A DNA stretch of 64,000 bases from Eulemur rufifrons. Its lineage: Eukaryota; Chordata; Mammalia; Primates; Lemuridae. The DNA lies in contig NC_090984.1 in the NCBI RefSeq assembly GCF_041146395.1, forward strand, positions 85,571,114 through 85,635,113, given 5' to 3'. Positions 34,581-46,969 of this stretch are shown in pieces (positions within the stretch are counted from its first letter, which is position 1; each line of letters begins with the position of its first letter). The translations under genes were made by a program, and so were the position numbers. Under the pieces are notes generated by a model. That model saw only the letters and a list, made by a program, of their open reading frames with translations, was not told where the DNA came from and ran no database searches.

Positions 34581-34917
34581 TGCTATGGTCTGAATGTTGG
34601 TGTCCCCTCAAAATTTATATATGGAGACTTAATCCCCAACGTGACAGTATTAAGAAGTGGGGCCTTTCGGAGATGATTATGTCATGAATGGGATTAGTGA
34701 TCTTATGAAAGAGGCTTGAGGGAGCTCTTTGTCCCTTCCATCCTGTACAGCAAGAGGGTGGCATCTATGAGGAACGGGCCCTCACTGCAACACTGAATCT
34801 CCCAGTGCCTTGATCTGGGACTTCTCAGCTTTCAGAACTGTGAGCAATAAATTTCCGTGTTTATAAATTGCACAGTGTAAGGCATTTTATTGTATTAATG
34901 GCACCTGACCAGACAAA
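34581..34917 (+). mobile_element. MaLR-type LTR, sense
   Basis: Begins 'tgctatggtctgaatg', continues 'taatccccaacgtgacagta', 'gtggggcctttcggagatg', 'atgggattagtgatctta', 'tcagaactgtgagcaataaa' (polyadenylation signal AATAAA) and ends near 'ccagacaaag'. A complete ancient solo LTR of the same family as the one at 24139-24727. Confidence 0.8.
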
Positions 34918-35248
34918 GACAAGTCCTTAAGAATCCAGAGAAGAGTTTTTTTTTTTTTAAAGGCTATATGATTAGAAGTTTTGGTGTCAAGAGTAGCAAA
35001 CAAGTGTGGGACCAGATTTTGGAGGGAGTTTGAGTATTATTTTATGCCCAATGACTGTTTTGGGGGAAGGAAATAATGTGAAGAACAGATCTTTTTGTTA
35101 AATCTTTATCCTATTAGTCATGTCTGATACTCAGTTGTATAGAGACCTTCATTCTTTGAGTTCTCTCTTTTCTTTGGTTCTTTGCTTATCTCTAAATTCT
35201 CAGCTTTGCTGGCAATTCTTTCTCTTCCAGATTCAGACTGTTTAGAGT

Positions 35249-35530
35249 TTTTTTTTTGTTGTTGTTGTTGTTGGCCTGCAATGCAGTGACATGATCATAG
35301 CTGACTACAGCCTGAAACTCCTGGGCTCAAGTGGTCCTCCCACCTCAGCCTCCTGAGTAGCTGTGACCGTAGGCGTGTAGCAGTACACCTGGCTGATTTC
35401 TCTATTTTTCATAGTAATAGGGTCTCACTGTGTTGCCGAGGCTGGTCTCAAACTCCTGGCCTCAAGTGATCCTCCTGCCTCAGCCTCCTAGAGTGCTAGG
35501 ATTATAGGTGTAAGCCACTGTGCCTGGCCT
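35249..35530 (-). mobile_element. Alu, antisense
   Basis: A T/(GTT)n tail then an antisense dimer ending 'actgtgcctggcc'. Left arm partly lost. Confidence 0.85.
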
Positions 35531-35534
35531 AAAG

Positions 35535-36875
35535 CTCTGTTTTTTTGACCCATTATTGCTCCCTATAATCCAGCCCTTACCTCTTAGGGCTTCTCAGTGA
35601 TAATTTTACCCAGGTCATGCCTACATTTATATCCATCAACTGTTGACTCTTGTCAGGTTTGTAACTACTGAGATGCTGCTGCTTTTGTATATTCCTGTTT
35701 GCTTTGTACTTACTGTTTAGGAACCTGAAGCAGAGCATTTGCTCTAAGTAGTTGTAGCAAACAGGATTTATTGAGATAGAAAGATACGTAAACTTTGAGT
35801 GAGCTGAATGAAGAGATTAGACTGAACTTGTAAGAACAAACTCCAAAATGACAGTGCAGAACTTGCGTGCTAAGGGGCTCCTGCCACCATAAACCCTAGG
35901 ACTATGTTGTTGAATCAGAAAGTGCTGCCACCATATTGAGTGGCAGTTTAACTTTTTGGGTAGAACTGTCATTTCATGTTCTTTGTGCCCTCTGTATCTT
36001 ATGCAGGTATATCTGCTCTTTCACACTTATAGGTCATCTGTGAAACCTTAGTGTTATCTATTTAAAACAGGAAATGCATGTGAGAACTTGATTGGAGTGA
36101 GTATTGAGTCAGCAGTACACTCAGGTGTGAAAAACTGAACTCATTTTTCTAAGATTCCCTCAACGTGACAAAGTGAAGCCTTCTCTAAGTTTGCTGTTTC
36201 TGTCCAGAGACATGGGTATTGTTTATTTGCTGAGATAGAAACTGTTGCAATCAATTGTATAGTATAATTTAGATTTTTTTATGCTAATATAATAGAAAAC
36301 CAAGTCAAATTCACTGATTTGCAGTATTAAAAAGTCCAAAAGTGAAGTTTGATCCAATTATACTTACGTGATTGGACCTCATCTTTCTCTTGCTTTATTT
36401 AATGAGCTCAGCCTCTGTGGCGTGTTGGTCCTTTTGTGGTCACAGCATGTGTGTGTGGCACCTCAAGCCCTACATCCTCCTGCTGTCAAGTCTGGGAAAA
36501 TACAGAGGACTACCGTACAAAGAAAACCAGTTATATTAAAATACCATTATAAAAACATTTTTAAAATTGTTAATGATATTTGCTTCTTTATTAAAAAGAT
36601 TTAGTGTGAGTCTAATAATTTCCAAGTGGTAATGAGTATTATCACTATTTGGAAGTATCCGCATCCAATGGTCATGTAATAGGAAAATACCTGATTTCTA
36701 CCGGTGACAAAGTGAACCTCATATTGCTAATGCTGTTGTGGTGTGTTGCCTAAGTTCATTGTAGAAGGGGGTGCTAAATTACAGTTGGAGGTTAGTGAAA
36801 ATATACAATTTTTTTCTTCACCTGAGTTTCTATCCATAAATCCTTGGAGGGTTTGTGAACCTCAACTTAAGAACG
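35535..36875. other. Presumed intronic, no recognised feature
   Basis: Mixed sequence with short open frames only. No protein, RNA or repeat signature recognised. Confidence 0.4.
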
Positions 36876-36879
36876 ACTG

Positions 36880-37095
36880 CCAGAAGAGAATTTCTCTTCC
36901 CAGTAGCCCAAGAAATGTCTTCTTGTGTCTCATGGCCTTGGGTTGTATTGTCACTTCTGAACCAATCACTAAGCCCAGAGAAATAGGATATGCTAATTGG
37001 TTTAGCCAGCCTGGGCCTACCTCTGGAGCTGGGGATCATTCCTACCTAACAGCATGATGGGAGGCAGTGGATGCTGAATAACAGGTGTCCATTAT
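36880..37095. repeat. Second copy of the unassigned dispersed repeat
   Basis: 'accaatcactaagcccagag', 'tggtttagccagcctgggcc', 'ctctggagctggggatcatt' and 'ggcagtggatgctgaataac' resemble the same old repeat group as 20430-21165. The 104-codon + frame here is not a gene. Confidence 0.4.
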
Positions 37096-37437
37096 GTCAT
37101 CCTTAGTCTATCCTCTCTTTGTTCCCATAGTCAAGCAGTCATTAAATCTTAGTGAAACTTTCATTTGGATTTGTCTTTTCCCATTTAATCTCTCTGCTAA
37201 TATCTTAAGCCCCCCGTGTGGAGTGTGTGGGATGGTGTATTGGATTGCAAAAAGAAAAATATTAGAACTCCTATTTATGTTTCTAATTTTTCTAGTGTTT
37301 ATATACATTTTTACAGTGGTACATGTATATGTATCACATTTTAGTGGGTACATGTTAAAAATGTTTTAAATAATAGGAATGGGAGAGTCAGAAAAGTTGA
37401 GATAACTATGTTGAGCAGTGCTGTCTAATAGCAATAC

Positions 37438-37757
37438 ACTAGTTCCTCTGAACCTGTAGGTTCTGCAACTGTGGATTCAACCAACCGCAGATCAAAAATA
37501 TTCAAGAAAAAAAATTTCGTTAGTACTTAACATGTATAGATTTTTTCTCGTCATTCTTTGAACAATACAGTATAACAACTATTTACATGGCATTTACCTT
37601 GTTTTTTAGGTATTGTAAGTAACCTAGAGATGGTCTAAAGCATACGGGAGATGTCAGGTTATATACAAAGACTACACTGTTTTATACAAGAGACTTGAGC
37701 ATCTGCAGATCGAGGTTTGGAACCAATCTTCCATAGATATTGAGGGACCACTGTGTA
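37438..37757. mobile_element. Tigger-family MITE (MER2-like)
   Basis: 'gtggattcaaccaaccgcag', 'gaacaatacagtataacaac', 'tatttacatggcatttacc', 'agtaacctagagatggtcta' and 'ttggaaccaatcttcc' give nearly the whole 345-bp non-autonomous Tigger (pogo) consensus. Degraded inverted ends are at 37438 and 37757. Confidence 0.75.
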
Positions 37758-37759
37758 AT

Positions 37760-38700
37760 GTAAGCCATGTTATGCTTTTAAAAATTTCCAGTTAGCCTAG
37801 CTGCAAAAATGGAAAAAGAAACAGATGAAATTATTTTAATATGTTAACATAGTATATCCAAAATATTGTTTCAACATGTAATCAATGTAAAAAATTATCG
37901 AGAAGTTTATAGTCTTTCTTTCATATAGTGTGTTTGTAGTCTTTTTTTTTTCCATATAAAGTCTGTGAAATCTGGTGGGCATGTACACACAAAGCACATC
38001 TCAGTTCAGACCAGGGATATTGCAGGTGCTGGAAAACCACATGTGGCTAGTGGCTGCTGTATTGCGTAGATCTACACCAGTCATCATTCTGAATTTAGAT
38101 TTCCGTAATTGTCTCTGTGATGGTTTTGGTAATTGCATTGTTTGCTCCCTTCAGTCTTTTTGTACACAGTTGGCAGGTTAATTGGACAAGAATTCCCCTG
38201 GGCTGATGTTACTCTGCTGAACAAGAACTTCTCCTAGGTTTCTGAAGCATCATATTTAAAAGTGGTTTTTAAGACTTTGTAAGATAGTCCACCCTTCCTC
38301 CCCTTTCCCTGGGACCCCCTACAACAAACCTAGTGCTCACTTGGGCAGTTTCCTCAGCCTTGCCTTCCCCTTTATGTTTCTCCAAATATAATCATCCATT
38401 ATAAGAACCCTATTCCTGTAAGAACCACCTTGGACTCTTCAGTACCCCTCTGTAACCTTTCCATTGCCCTGAACTCTTGTGGTGACTATTGAGTACTTAG
38501 CTACTTAGCACTTTGGCACTTCATTATATATACTATTGTTTATTAGTCTATAATGGTTTCATGTGTAATTAGCTTTGTCTCCCCTACTAAATTCTAAGCT
38601 TTATATCTTAAATCCCGAAATTATAGGCACACAATTGAAGGCTTAGCTTTTCCTTATCTTTAATAAGGACATAGCTGGGCTATTTAAATTTGTAGATTTA
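37760..38700. other. Presumed intronic, no recognised feature
   Basis: No repeat family, RNA gene or coding signature recognised. A 68-codon open frame at 37975 has no domain. Confidence 0.4.
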
Positions 38701-38719
38701 AAATGTTTTGAAAATTAAA

Positions 38720-39105
38720 AAAATTATTACTCAAAACTTCCCTTTTAACTTTAGCTTTTTGACTCTGTGCCTGTGCCTTCAACACTTTCACAATGATTTT
38801 TCTTTTCTCCAATAAGGAAAACATGCTTGATCCTGTCACAGACACACTTAGCACACATGGAACCACCATAGGCCCTGCTGACATGTTTTTTCGTTTAGAC
38901 AATGTCATAAGAACTTTAGGTCTCACGGAATGAACCCCTCGAAGTCTGCCTGAGGACACGCCATGTGCAGATTTTGGTGCTTTCTCAACCTTCTTGGTAT
39001 AAAGGTAAACAATGCTATTACCAGGGGTCCGGGACAGCCTAGTGTTGTTAGAGGCTGTATTGTAGGAAAGCCTATGATGCTATGTCAAACGCTGGACTGT
39101 TATGA
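38720..39105 (-). pseudogene. RPL34 processed pseudogene
   Basis: The - strand reads through the whole of ribosomal protein L34 of the 60S subunit without introns. From 39100 downward: [30 protein letters not shown], then [17 protein letters not shown], then in other frames the Cys-containing middle part, and finally [16 protein letters not shown] near 38750. A premature stop lies in the second line of the coding region, one or more frame changes fall in the 38850-38900 region, the start codon is mutated and the normal stop is lost. Downstream 'gagtaataa' followed by an A/T-rich run fits the RPL34 3' UTR. RPL34 has many such retrocopies in mammals. A dead copy. Confidence 0.9.
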
Positions 39106-39114
39106 GTGCCTTAA

Positions 39115-41090
39115 CTTCTCTGGAAAAAAGCAGTTATTTTGTTTTCTGCTCTGCTGGTTAACTTAGAAACCTTTTTAGCAGATTCAGTTGTAGGAGTTCA
39201 TTTGTTTTTTGAAAATTAAAAAGATTTGTTTATAGACTAGTTTATTTGAAGGTGTAAAGTCATTCTTGGAACTACAGAAGAGAATTATTGATTCGCTGGA
39301 GTTTCTGAAGATGAATCATACTTGAGTTTCATAAGAAAGTATCAAAAGACACCTTTGCTTTATTGTCCAGGAACCAGGAGAGGCTAACTTGTTTCCAAAG
39401 TAGGGCAAGAGATTTTATTTCAAGTTCAGTCATCAGGGTTATTCTCTGGAGATTCTCTGTGCTTTCTACAAACCCCAGTCACTGTAGCCCTAGGGAATAG
39501 GTTTCTTGAGTTCAGACTGTCATCATTGCTAGATGAAGGGCTCTATCATCATCACTCTATTTTAGCTCATTTGGGGTACTACAAAGAGGACTATCAAAAT
39601 GTATCCTGAAACAAAGTCTAAAGAGGGTCTTAGAGCTTTATGCTTTATGGAATTATCTTTCATTGGACATTTTCTTTGCCTGTATTTTATTTATCATGTG
39701 ATATCATAAGCTTCATAAAAAGGTAAAAAACACACCAACATTTTTACCTTGTGGAATTTCAAGGCATATTTTATTCATTTACTGAAAAAATTATAGTACA
39801 TTTTATATGCCAGGCATTATATTAAGTGTATTAGTTAACTTTAGTCATTTTTTTCTCTTAGCACAGTTTTGCAAACCTTATTTAAATTCTTCAGCAAATG
39901 GCAGTCTTTATTTAGGAATTTATTCTTTTGGCTTTTATTTTTTAGAAACACCTTGTGTTTTCCCCCTTTTTGGCAAATATCATTAATAAAATTGGTTATT
40001 AAAGACCAAATACATATTAACTTTACTGAAGAGTTCACATTTTTGTTTTATTAGCTAGTTGCATATGTTTTTAAGACTGCATAATATATTTTTACATTTA
40101 AAAATTACGGTACAAAAGGTTTTAAGACTAACCTTTTTCTTTTCTTTTTTACCATTAAATGGCCTTAAAATTTAGGTGAAAACTTAAACCATGTTAGTTT
40201 TATTTCTGAATCTAAAAAATGAATTATTTAAAATTTTCTTCCCTCTTTACTTAGTCCTCTGTATTATTGGTGTTCTCAGTTACCTAAAACATTGTTGTAT
40301 ATATTACTAGAGAGTCACTTTGATTCTTGGGTTTTTGTCTTATTTTATTTTGTGACTCTTTACCATATCTATCTTCTTTGAATTTTAATTCTCTTATTTT
40401 AAAATACAGAGAACAAACAATTGTAAATCTTCTCTTAAGAATTATTCCTTTATGAATGTTTCATGGGGTTTTCCCCTTCTACTTTTAAGGGACATAAGAA
40501 AGGGAAGATACCTAATTAAAATATATAATTAATTTTGGAGATTAAAATCTCCTTGCCAAATTATTTGTTGGACTGCTTAAGTATTACAGTTTTGTTAAAG
40601 TCCTTTTTAGATGTTTTGGGTGTTTCCAAGCATAGCTTTAACTGAACACTTGCTGAATCTTTCTCATGTTTGATGACTCTGATTTAAATACTTGTTACCT
40701 CTTGACTGGATCATATAATCCAGTGGTAATTCCTGTTAAATGTCTTAAAATTTTAGACTGTTGAATAAGTCCGTTAAGGACTGGCCCAATAGTTAACTAA
40801 TCTTTGTTTCCTGTAGAATCAAGAATGCTCTCTTAGCTTTAGATGTTCAGTCAAAATTGGTTAGAATTAAATTTGAATAACCCTGTATTTATACTGATAC
40901 TGCTTGTTTGGTATTCTTGGAGAGTGCTATATGAAATGAATTTGATGAGTCCATTTTTTCCTCCTCCAAACTGATAGCTTAGGAGAAGTTAGGACAAAAT
41001 AAATTTCCCTTCCCAGTTTGGGGAAAATGAGCATAACGTCCCACCTTTCCATTTGTAAAGGTTGTTAGCCTGCTTGTTTTATTAACGTAA
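39115..41090. other. Presumed intronic, AT-rich, no recognised feature
   Basis: About 2 kb of AT-rich sequence. A small L2-age word ('atatgccaggcattatatta') lies near 39805. No splice-flanked open frame that I trust. Confidence 0.4.
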
Positions 41091-41102
41091 CAGTGATATA
41101 AT

Positions 41103-41411
41103 TTTTTTTTGTTTTGTTTTTAGAGACAGGGTCTCTTTTTGTTGCTCAGGCTGGAGTGTGGTGGTGCAATCATAGCTCACTGCAGCCTGGAATGGCTGGG
41201 CTCAAGTGGTCCTCCTGCCTTAGCTTCCTCGGTAGCGAGGACTACAGCTGCCTGCCACCAACCCTGGCTAATTTAAAAACAAATTTTTTTGGTAGAGACA
41301 GGGGTCTTTGCTATGTTAACCAGGCTGGTCTTGAACTCCTATCTTCGAGCAGTCCTCCGGCCTGGGCCTCCCAAAGTGCTGGGATTACAGGAATGAGGCA
41401 GTAAACCTGGC
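41103..41411 (-). mobile_element. Alu, antisense
   Basis: A full antisense dimer that opens a 96-codon + strand frame, which is Alu-derived. Target-site duplication CAGTGATATAAT (41091-41102) versus CAGTGATATCAT (41412-41423). Confidence 0.95.
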
Positions 41412-42744
41412 CAGTGATATCATTCTTGAAGATTCAACATGAATTCAATTTAATGTTCTTGACAGACTCAAACTTAGTTTTTTTATCCTTTAAAAGAAAA
41501 CCATATCAAGCCTTCATTAATGAATCTCGGTGTACTCAGTTTTTTAAGGAAATTTGCCATTTGTATTGTATGGCTGTGGTGTAGACATATTATTCAAAGA
41601 AGTAAAGCTTAATTTTATTTCCCTCTGCATTATTTTTCTAAACTATTCAGTTCACTCACCAAGTGTTAATTGTGTGTTTACTTTGAGCCTTCTACATTTG
41701 AGTGTCCCTTTACTGAAGTTCTGCTTTCTAGGATAATACAACGAAATGTATTGAAAAGTATAGTCTTTATCCTTAGGAGCATTTACTTTGAAAGAGTTAA
41801 TGATTATTGTCTATGCCTACATGTGTTTCAGAGGCCCCAAATGAAATTTCCGTACTAGTTACTAAGAATTTTTAAAGGATTAGTGATTTTGTTTGTATCC
41901 CTCCAACCGTGTTGGAAACGATTTGAAGTTTGTACTGCTTGTCGAGTACCCCTTATCCAACATGCTTGGGACCAGAAGTGTTTCTGATTTTGGATTTTTT
42001 TTTAGAGTTTGGAATATTTGCTTATACATAATGAGGTATCTTGGTGATGGGACCCGAGTCTAATACAAAATACACTTATGTTTCGTGTATACCATCTACA
42101 CATAGCCTGAAGGTAATTTAATACAATATTTTAAATAATTTTGTGCATGAAGCATAGCATGTACACTGAACTGTCAGAAAGCAAAGGTGTCACCATCTCA
42201 GCCATGTGGGTAATCTGTGGTTGTTTGGCATTGACTCTGAATTTATATGCTACTGATAAGCATATAAATTTTCATATACTTATTCACACATAAATACCTG
42301 ACATTAAAAAAATGACATACCGTTATTACAGTGGAAAAATAATGTCTTCGGGGTGACTGAGCAGCACAGTAGCATCACCAGAATACCTGTGTCAGCTGTT
42401 AACAGCAGCAGCAAACAGTGATGGGCTTCCTGTGCTGCTGTGTTCCAATTAAAAGGTTACTGTACATTGTATTTTATTTTTTTATGTGAGAAGAAACATC
42501 AGAAGTGCTCCAGGGACCAGGAAGTGGGTCCTTTAGGGATGAGGAAATATTCTGCTTGGTAGCTTTTTAAAATGTTTTCTCCAAAGTCATCATTGTCACC
42601 ATTAACAATGATTTTTGTTTAGCAGTCTCTCTTTGATTTTATAAATTGACATGATTTCTTGTTTGTTATGAATGTGTGCTGCTCTAGTTGTTCAATAAGC
42701 CTTTCACACATTTTGATCATGTTGTCTACAGGCACTTACGTGTT

Positions 42745-44735
42745 ATGACATATATATTGGTTTTCATCCACGATTCCTGGCTAATAACTTCCATAGTCCT
42801 TGTTACAGTCATTTGTTATTATGATCTTGGGTGCCTTAGGCCTCAGGAGCAGGCCTCAGGAAACAGAATCTCTCTGGCTTCCCCCACCTTTCTGATTGTG
42901 GGTCATACACTGTCGTTCCAGAGAGAGTCCCACCCCGTAGCCTGAAGGCTAATCACATTTCAGCATGGTTCTCCATAAAAACCTAAGAGGTCTGGGTTCA
43001 GTGAGTGTCCACCTGAACACGTGGAGGTACCTGGAGGGTAGTGCGTCCAAGGGAAGGCCTGGAAGCGCCGCACCCTTCCCCATGCCTCGCACTATTCATC
43101 TCTTCCTCTGTATCCTTTATACTAGATCATTAAATGTGAAATGTCTGATTTTGAATCAAAAGTTTATTATATCTCACACAAGAAGCAATATAATTAATCA
43201 AAGTATGTGCCTAAGCTATCGACGCAATTTTGCCATCTTTAACAGTAGCTTGTTCTTGCCAATAGCGAAGAAGTCTGAAAAGCAAGTGGTAATGAAATTG
43301 TGAAAGATGTTTTCCACAGCTCGTTGAGAATTGAATGTTTTTCCTTGCAAGAAGGGGTCCAAAGCCTGGAAGAAGTGGTAGTCATTTGGTGCAAGGTCTG
43401 GTCAATACGGTGGATGACAGAGTTTCCAAGTCTAGCTTCTGTAGTTTGAGCAACGTCATGTGTGCGACATGTGGTTGAGTGTTGTCCTGCAAGAGGATTG
43501 GCCTGTCTCTATTGACCAATTTCGCAAGTGTCTTCATCATTTCATCCAGTTGGCTGCAGTAGACATCTGCTGTAATCGATTGACCAGGTTTCATGAAGCT
43601 GTGGTGGATAATACCAGTGCTGGACCACCAAACAGACACCATTAGCTTTTTTTTGATGAATATTTGGTTTTGGACTGTGTTCCTTCATTTCATCTTTATC
43701 CAACCATTTTGTCGAACACTTGCGATTGTCAAAAAGAACCTGTTTTTCATCACATGTAACAATAGGGTGTAGAAATGGGTCCTCTTTATGTCCTGATAAC
43801 AGAGAAAGGCAAGCTTCTAGATGATTTCTGGCGCTCGTTTAATTCATGCAGAACCCATCTATACAGCTTGTTTGTCTTGCTGATTTGTTTCAAGTGGTCC
43901 AATATTGTTGGAATAGTAACGTTGAACCTTGCTGCTATTCATGGGTTGAGATGGATTCACTTCCACTACAACTTTCACCCCCTCATCCACCTTGGTCTCA
44001 GGTCACCTGCGTGGCTCATTTTTCAAGATTAAAATCACCACAGCAGAACTTCTCAAACCATCAGTGTACTGTGCATGAATTGGCCATATCCTTCCCAAAC
44101 ACTTCGCTGATGTTTTGAGCTGTCTGCACTGCATTGGTTTCACGACAGAACTCCTATTCAATAATAACACAAATTTTTTACTTACCCAGAGTTTCACAAA
44201 AATTGCTCTAAAAAAATTTGAAAGATAATCAAAAGCCAAACAGTGCTTTTGAAAGGATGAGGATGTACCTTCACAATAAAAATAAGTATAAAAGTGAAAG
44301 TGTTAGAGATATCAACTGTGTAATGTAGTACTTAAGGAAATAAAACATTTCGTGCTTGATAACCTAACATCATTTGTAATAAACCCATAAACTTAAGTAA
44401 GTTTTTCCCTGAGTTTTTTGAGCTGCTCCAGCAAATTAATCAAACCCAAAGAGAGTGTCGTGGAAACCTCAACTTGAAGCTAGTTGGTAAGAAGCTCTGG
44501 AGGCCTGGACTTGGAACTTGTGTGTTAGGGGGCAGTTTTGGGGACTGAGCCCTCACCCTGTTGGATCTGATGGTATCTCCAGGTAGATAGTGTCAGAACT
44601 GAATTAGGGGACACTAGCTGGTGCCTGCTGGTTGGTGTGTGTGGGGAAAACCTGTGACTTTTGGTCACAGAAGTCATCTTCTGTGTTGATTGTGGTGGAG
44701 TTTAGAGGAAGGTACAGTTTGAGGGGGTTTTCCTA
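42745..44735 (+). mobile_element. ERV (ERVL-like) solo LTR inside the Tigger, split by a mariner
   Basis: 'ctggctaataacttccatag', 'gggtgccttaggcctcagg', 'tctccataaaaacctaagag', 'gaacacgtggaggtacctgg' and 'tgtatccttta', then after the mariner 'ttgtaataaacccataaac', 'tgagctgctccagcaaatta' and 'gggactgagccctcaccc'. The two halves join in the order of a known mammalian ERV LTR, with AATAAA just after the break. Limits are approximate. Solo LTR with no viral gene. Confidence 0.6.
43122..44367 (-). mobile_element. Mariner transposon (HSMAR2-like), both ends present
   Basis: 1246 bp, close to a full-length mariner. Terminal inverted repeats: the right end (on -) begins TTAGGTTATCAAGCACGAAA and the left end begins CTAGATCATTAAATGTGAAA. 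They match at about two thirds of the first 30 positions. The left flank is TA (the mariner target). The right flank is CA, one change from TA. The transposase on - is broken by several frame shifts and stops but is recognisable from N to C terminus: a DNA-binding half with AARFNVTIPTILDHLKQI, the linker WVLHELNERQK, a block 'VSVWWSSTGIIH' (43600s) and the catalytic-motif block LLQDNTQPHVA (normally HDNARPH), whose Asp is kept. Introns, poly(A) and intact frame are absent. The protein blocks resemble human HSMAR2 and, less closely, HSMAR1/SETMAR. It sits inside the ERV LTR. Confidence 0.9.
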
Positions 44736-44929
44736 AAACAGCATTTTTTCTGCAGCGTTAACAATGTCATCTTCATTGTTGTGTGCTGCATTTTGACTGC
44801 CACCTGTCACATGAGGTCAGGTGTGGAATTTTCCATTTGTGGTGTCATGTCAGTGCTCAGAATGTTTTGGATTTTGGAGCATTTTGGATTTCAGAGTTTT
44901 GGACTAGGACTGCTCCATCTGTACTGTCA

Positions 44930-45855
44930 GCCAGAAGCTGTAAGTGATGTCTCCTTTATGGGTTTTAAATGTATTTATCTCTTAAGAGATTGTTTTTAAT
45001 TGAGATGGATCAGTTGCTGTTTGGTAACTTCTATCTTATGATCTGGATAGTCATTTTTTGGCATTGGTGCAAGAAACAGCTTTCAAAAAGGAAAATTCAA
45101 AATTTTATGAATATTTCTGAAGTAAAGGAACATTTTTTATTTGTAATTTAATTATCAGTATTACATAGAAAAAAAGTACATGAAAATTGAATAAAATTAT
45201 ATACACTAATCATAGCTACACAAATATAGACCAAGACTTGGATGACTGCAAAATTAAATGGCCTAGTAAAAGTAGGTAGATTTTGAGTAACTCTTGTTAC
45301 ATTGTTTATGCCGTGAAAAGGTAATAGAGTTTATATATGCATATATTTAAAATAATTTTGAAAACCATCTAAGACCTAAGATCAGAAATCCTCATTTTAT
45401 TTAAATTTCTGATCTGATTTGTAGACTTTCAAATGATCCTTTTTGTAACTCTTTAGAATCTGTACTCCACTAGTAAGAAAGAAGCTTTATATGACTTCTT
45501 CAGTTAATCAGAAAAAAGGCTTGTTGGTCTTTTTGATTTAGCTAGCCACCTTTGTTTTTGCTACCCTAAGAGCAGATAATGAGAAATTAAAGGATACATA
45601 GTCTATATTTCAAGCAGCAAAATGGCAACCCCAGTCCTTCTCTTTTTGGTAAATGTTTTCTTGCCCCTGTTCTCAGCATTCTCCTTTACTTTCCCTGCTT
45701 CCAACATTTTTGGGGGTCAGTTTTGTATCTAGTGGTTCTTGGGTAATTAGTTCAATGTGGGATCGTCTTGAAACCAAAGAGTCATATAAATCTTCAAATC
45801 ATTGAAGTTTGCATATACCAAAATTTCAAAATAAATTTAAACTGTATATTTGTAG
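44930..45855. other. Presumed intronic, AT-rich, no recognised feature
   Basis: No repeat family, RNA gene or coding signature recognised. Confidence 0.4.
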
Positions 45856-45859
45856 GATG

Positions 45860-46030
45860 AAAAAACATTTTTTTCTTTTTGAATAATGTGTTCCCATGGT
45901 TTCAAGTGCAAAAGGTACAGAAGGTTTTCTTTTTGTTCTGTGTCTTGGGCACACTTTCCCCTTCTCTGGAAGCAACTCATGTTATTAGTTTCTTAACCTT
46001 TTAGTATATATTCTAGTCTCCATACTTTCT
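45860..46030 (-). mobile_element. L1M fragment, antisense
   Basis: 'gttcccatggtttcaagtgc', 'aaaaggtacagaaggttttc' and 'ggaagcaactcatgttatta' follow an old L1 region read antisense. Confidence 0.5.
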
Positions 46031-46039
46031 TTCTTTTTT

Positions 46040-46373
<334 letters not shown>

Positions 46374-46429
46374 TAATTAAACAGTAGATTTCTAAGTTCT
46401 TTACATATTGGTGTATGAAGAGTGTATTT

Positions 46430-46965
46430 GAGATAGAAAAGCTAAAATCACAATGACTTAAATAAAAAGTATTTTTTTTCTCTTATAAAAGTTCAGATAG
46501 GTGATCTAGGGCTCGTATAGCACTCGTGGTATTGTTTTTTTCTTACTCTCTTTAAACTGAGGGATAATGACGACAGTAGAGTGCACAGATACTAATCGTA
46601 CGGTCCAATGAGTTCTGGCAGTTGTATGTGTCTGTATAACAAATGGTCAGGATAGAGGCCATGCAACCCACCCTCATCCCCCCACCATCACATCTGTGAT
46701 TGTCTGGGCTTTTTCTGCACTGTTACTGCTCTGTGTGTGTTGCCTGTGTCCTCGCTGACCCAGCTGGGTCTCCAGCTATTGCAGCGCATTCTGAGCCGCG
46801 GAATGCAAGAAGGAGCAGAGGTTACACGTAGCCTTTTCAAAGGGAGGTTTCCAGAAGCTGCCAGTTCACAGCACTTTGGATTATGTTTCATTTGCTAGAA
46901 TGTAGTGTTACAGTCACATCTGAATGCAAGGGGGGTTAGGAAATGTAGTTTCACTGTCTTTTTTC
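46430..46965. repeat. Third copy of the unassigned dispersed repeat, with an L1M insert
   Basis: The start (46470-46530: 'ctcttataaaagttcagata', 'gatctagggctcgtatagc') and end (46850-46960: 'gggttaggaaatgtagtttc') resemble the old repeat group at 20430. Between them 'tcgtacggtccaatgagttc' and 'gtataacaaatggtcaggat' look like antisense L1M. Low resolution. Confidence 0.35.
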
Positions 46966-46969
46966 TGTT

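Larger units (their letters stand above)
41938..44925 (-). mobile_element. Tigger-type (pogo) DNA transposon, interrupted by an ERV LTR and a mariner
   Basis: The left end 'gtcgagtaccccttatccaa', 'catgcttgggaccagaagtg' and 'aatttaatacaatattttaa' and the right end 'ttttggattttggagcattt', 'ggatttcagagttttggac' are the two ends of one Tigger family. They are split by about 2 kb of later insertions (42745-44735). The interior 42300-42740 would hold part of the transposase gene on -, but it is too decayed to read. Tigger elements are cut-and-paste transposons with a DDE transposase. This copy is non-functional. Confidence 0.65.

Noticed and set aside
41114..41404. 96-codon + frame with ordered hydrophobic and polar parts
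   Set aside because: It is read-through of an antisense Alu. Similar frames at 14371, 19852, 24299, 26982 and 59218 have the same origin.
43460..44118. + strand open frames of 61 to 90 codons
   Set aside because: They are antisense shadows of the mariner transposase on -.
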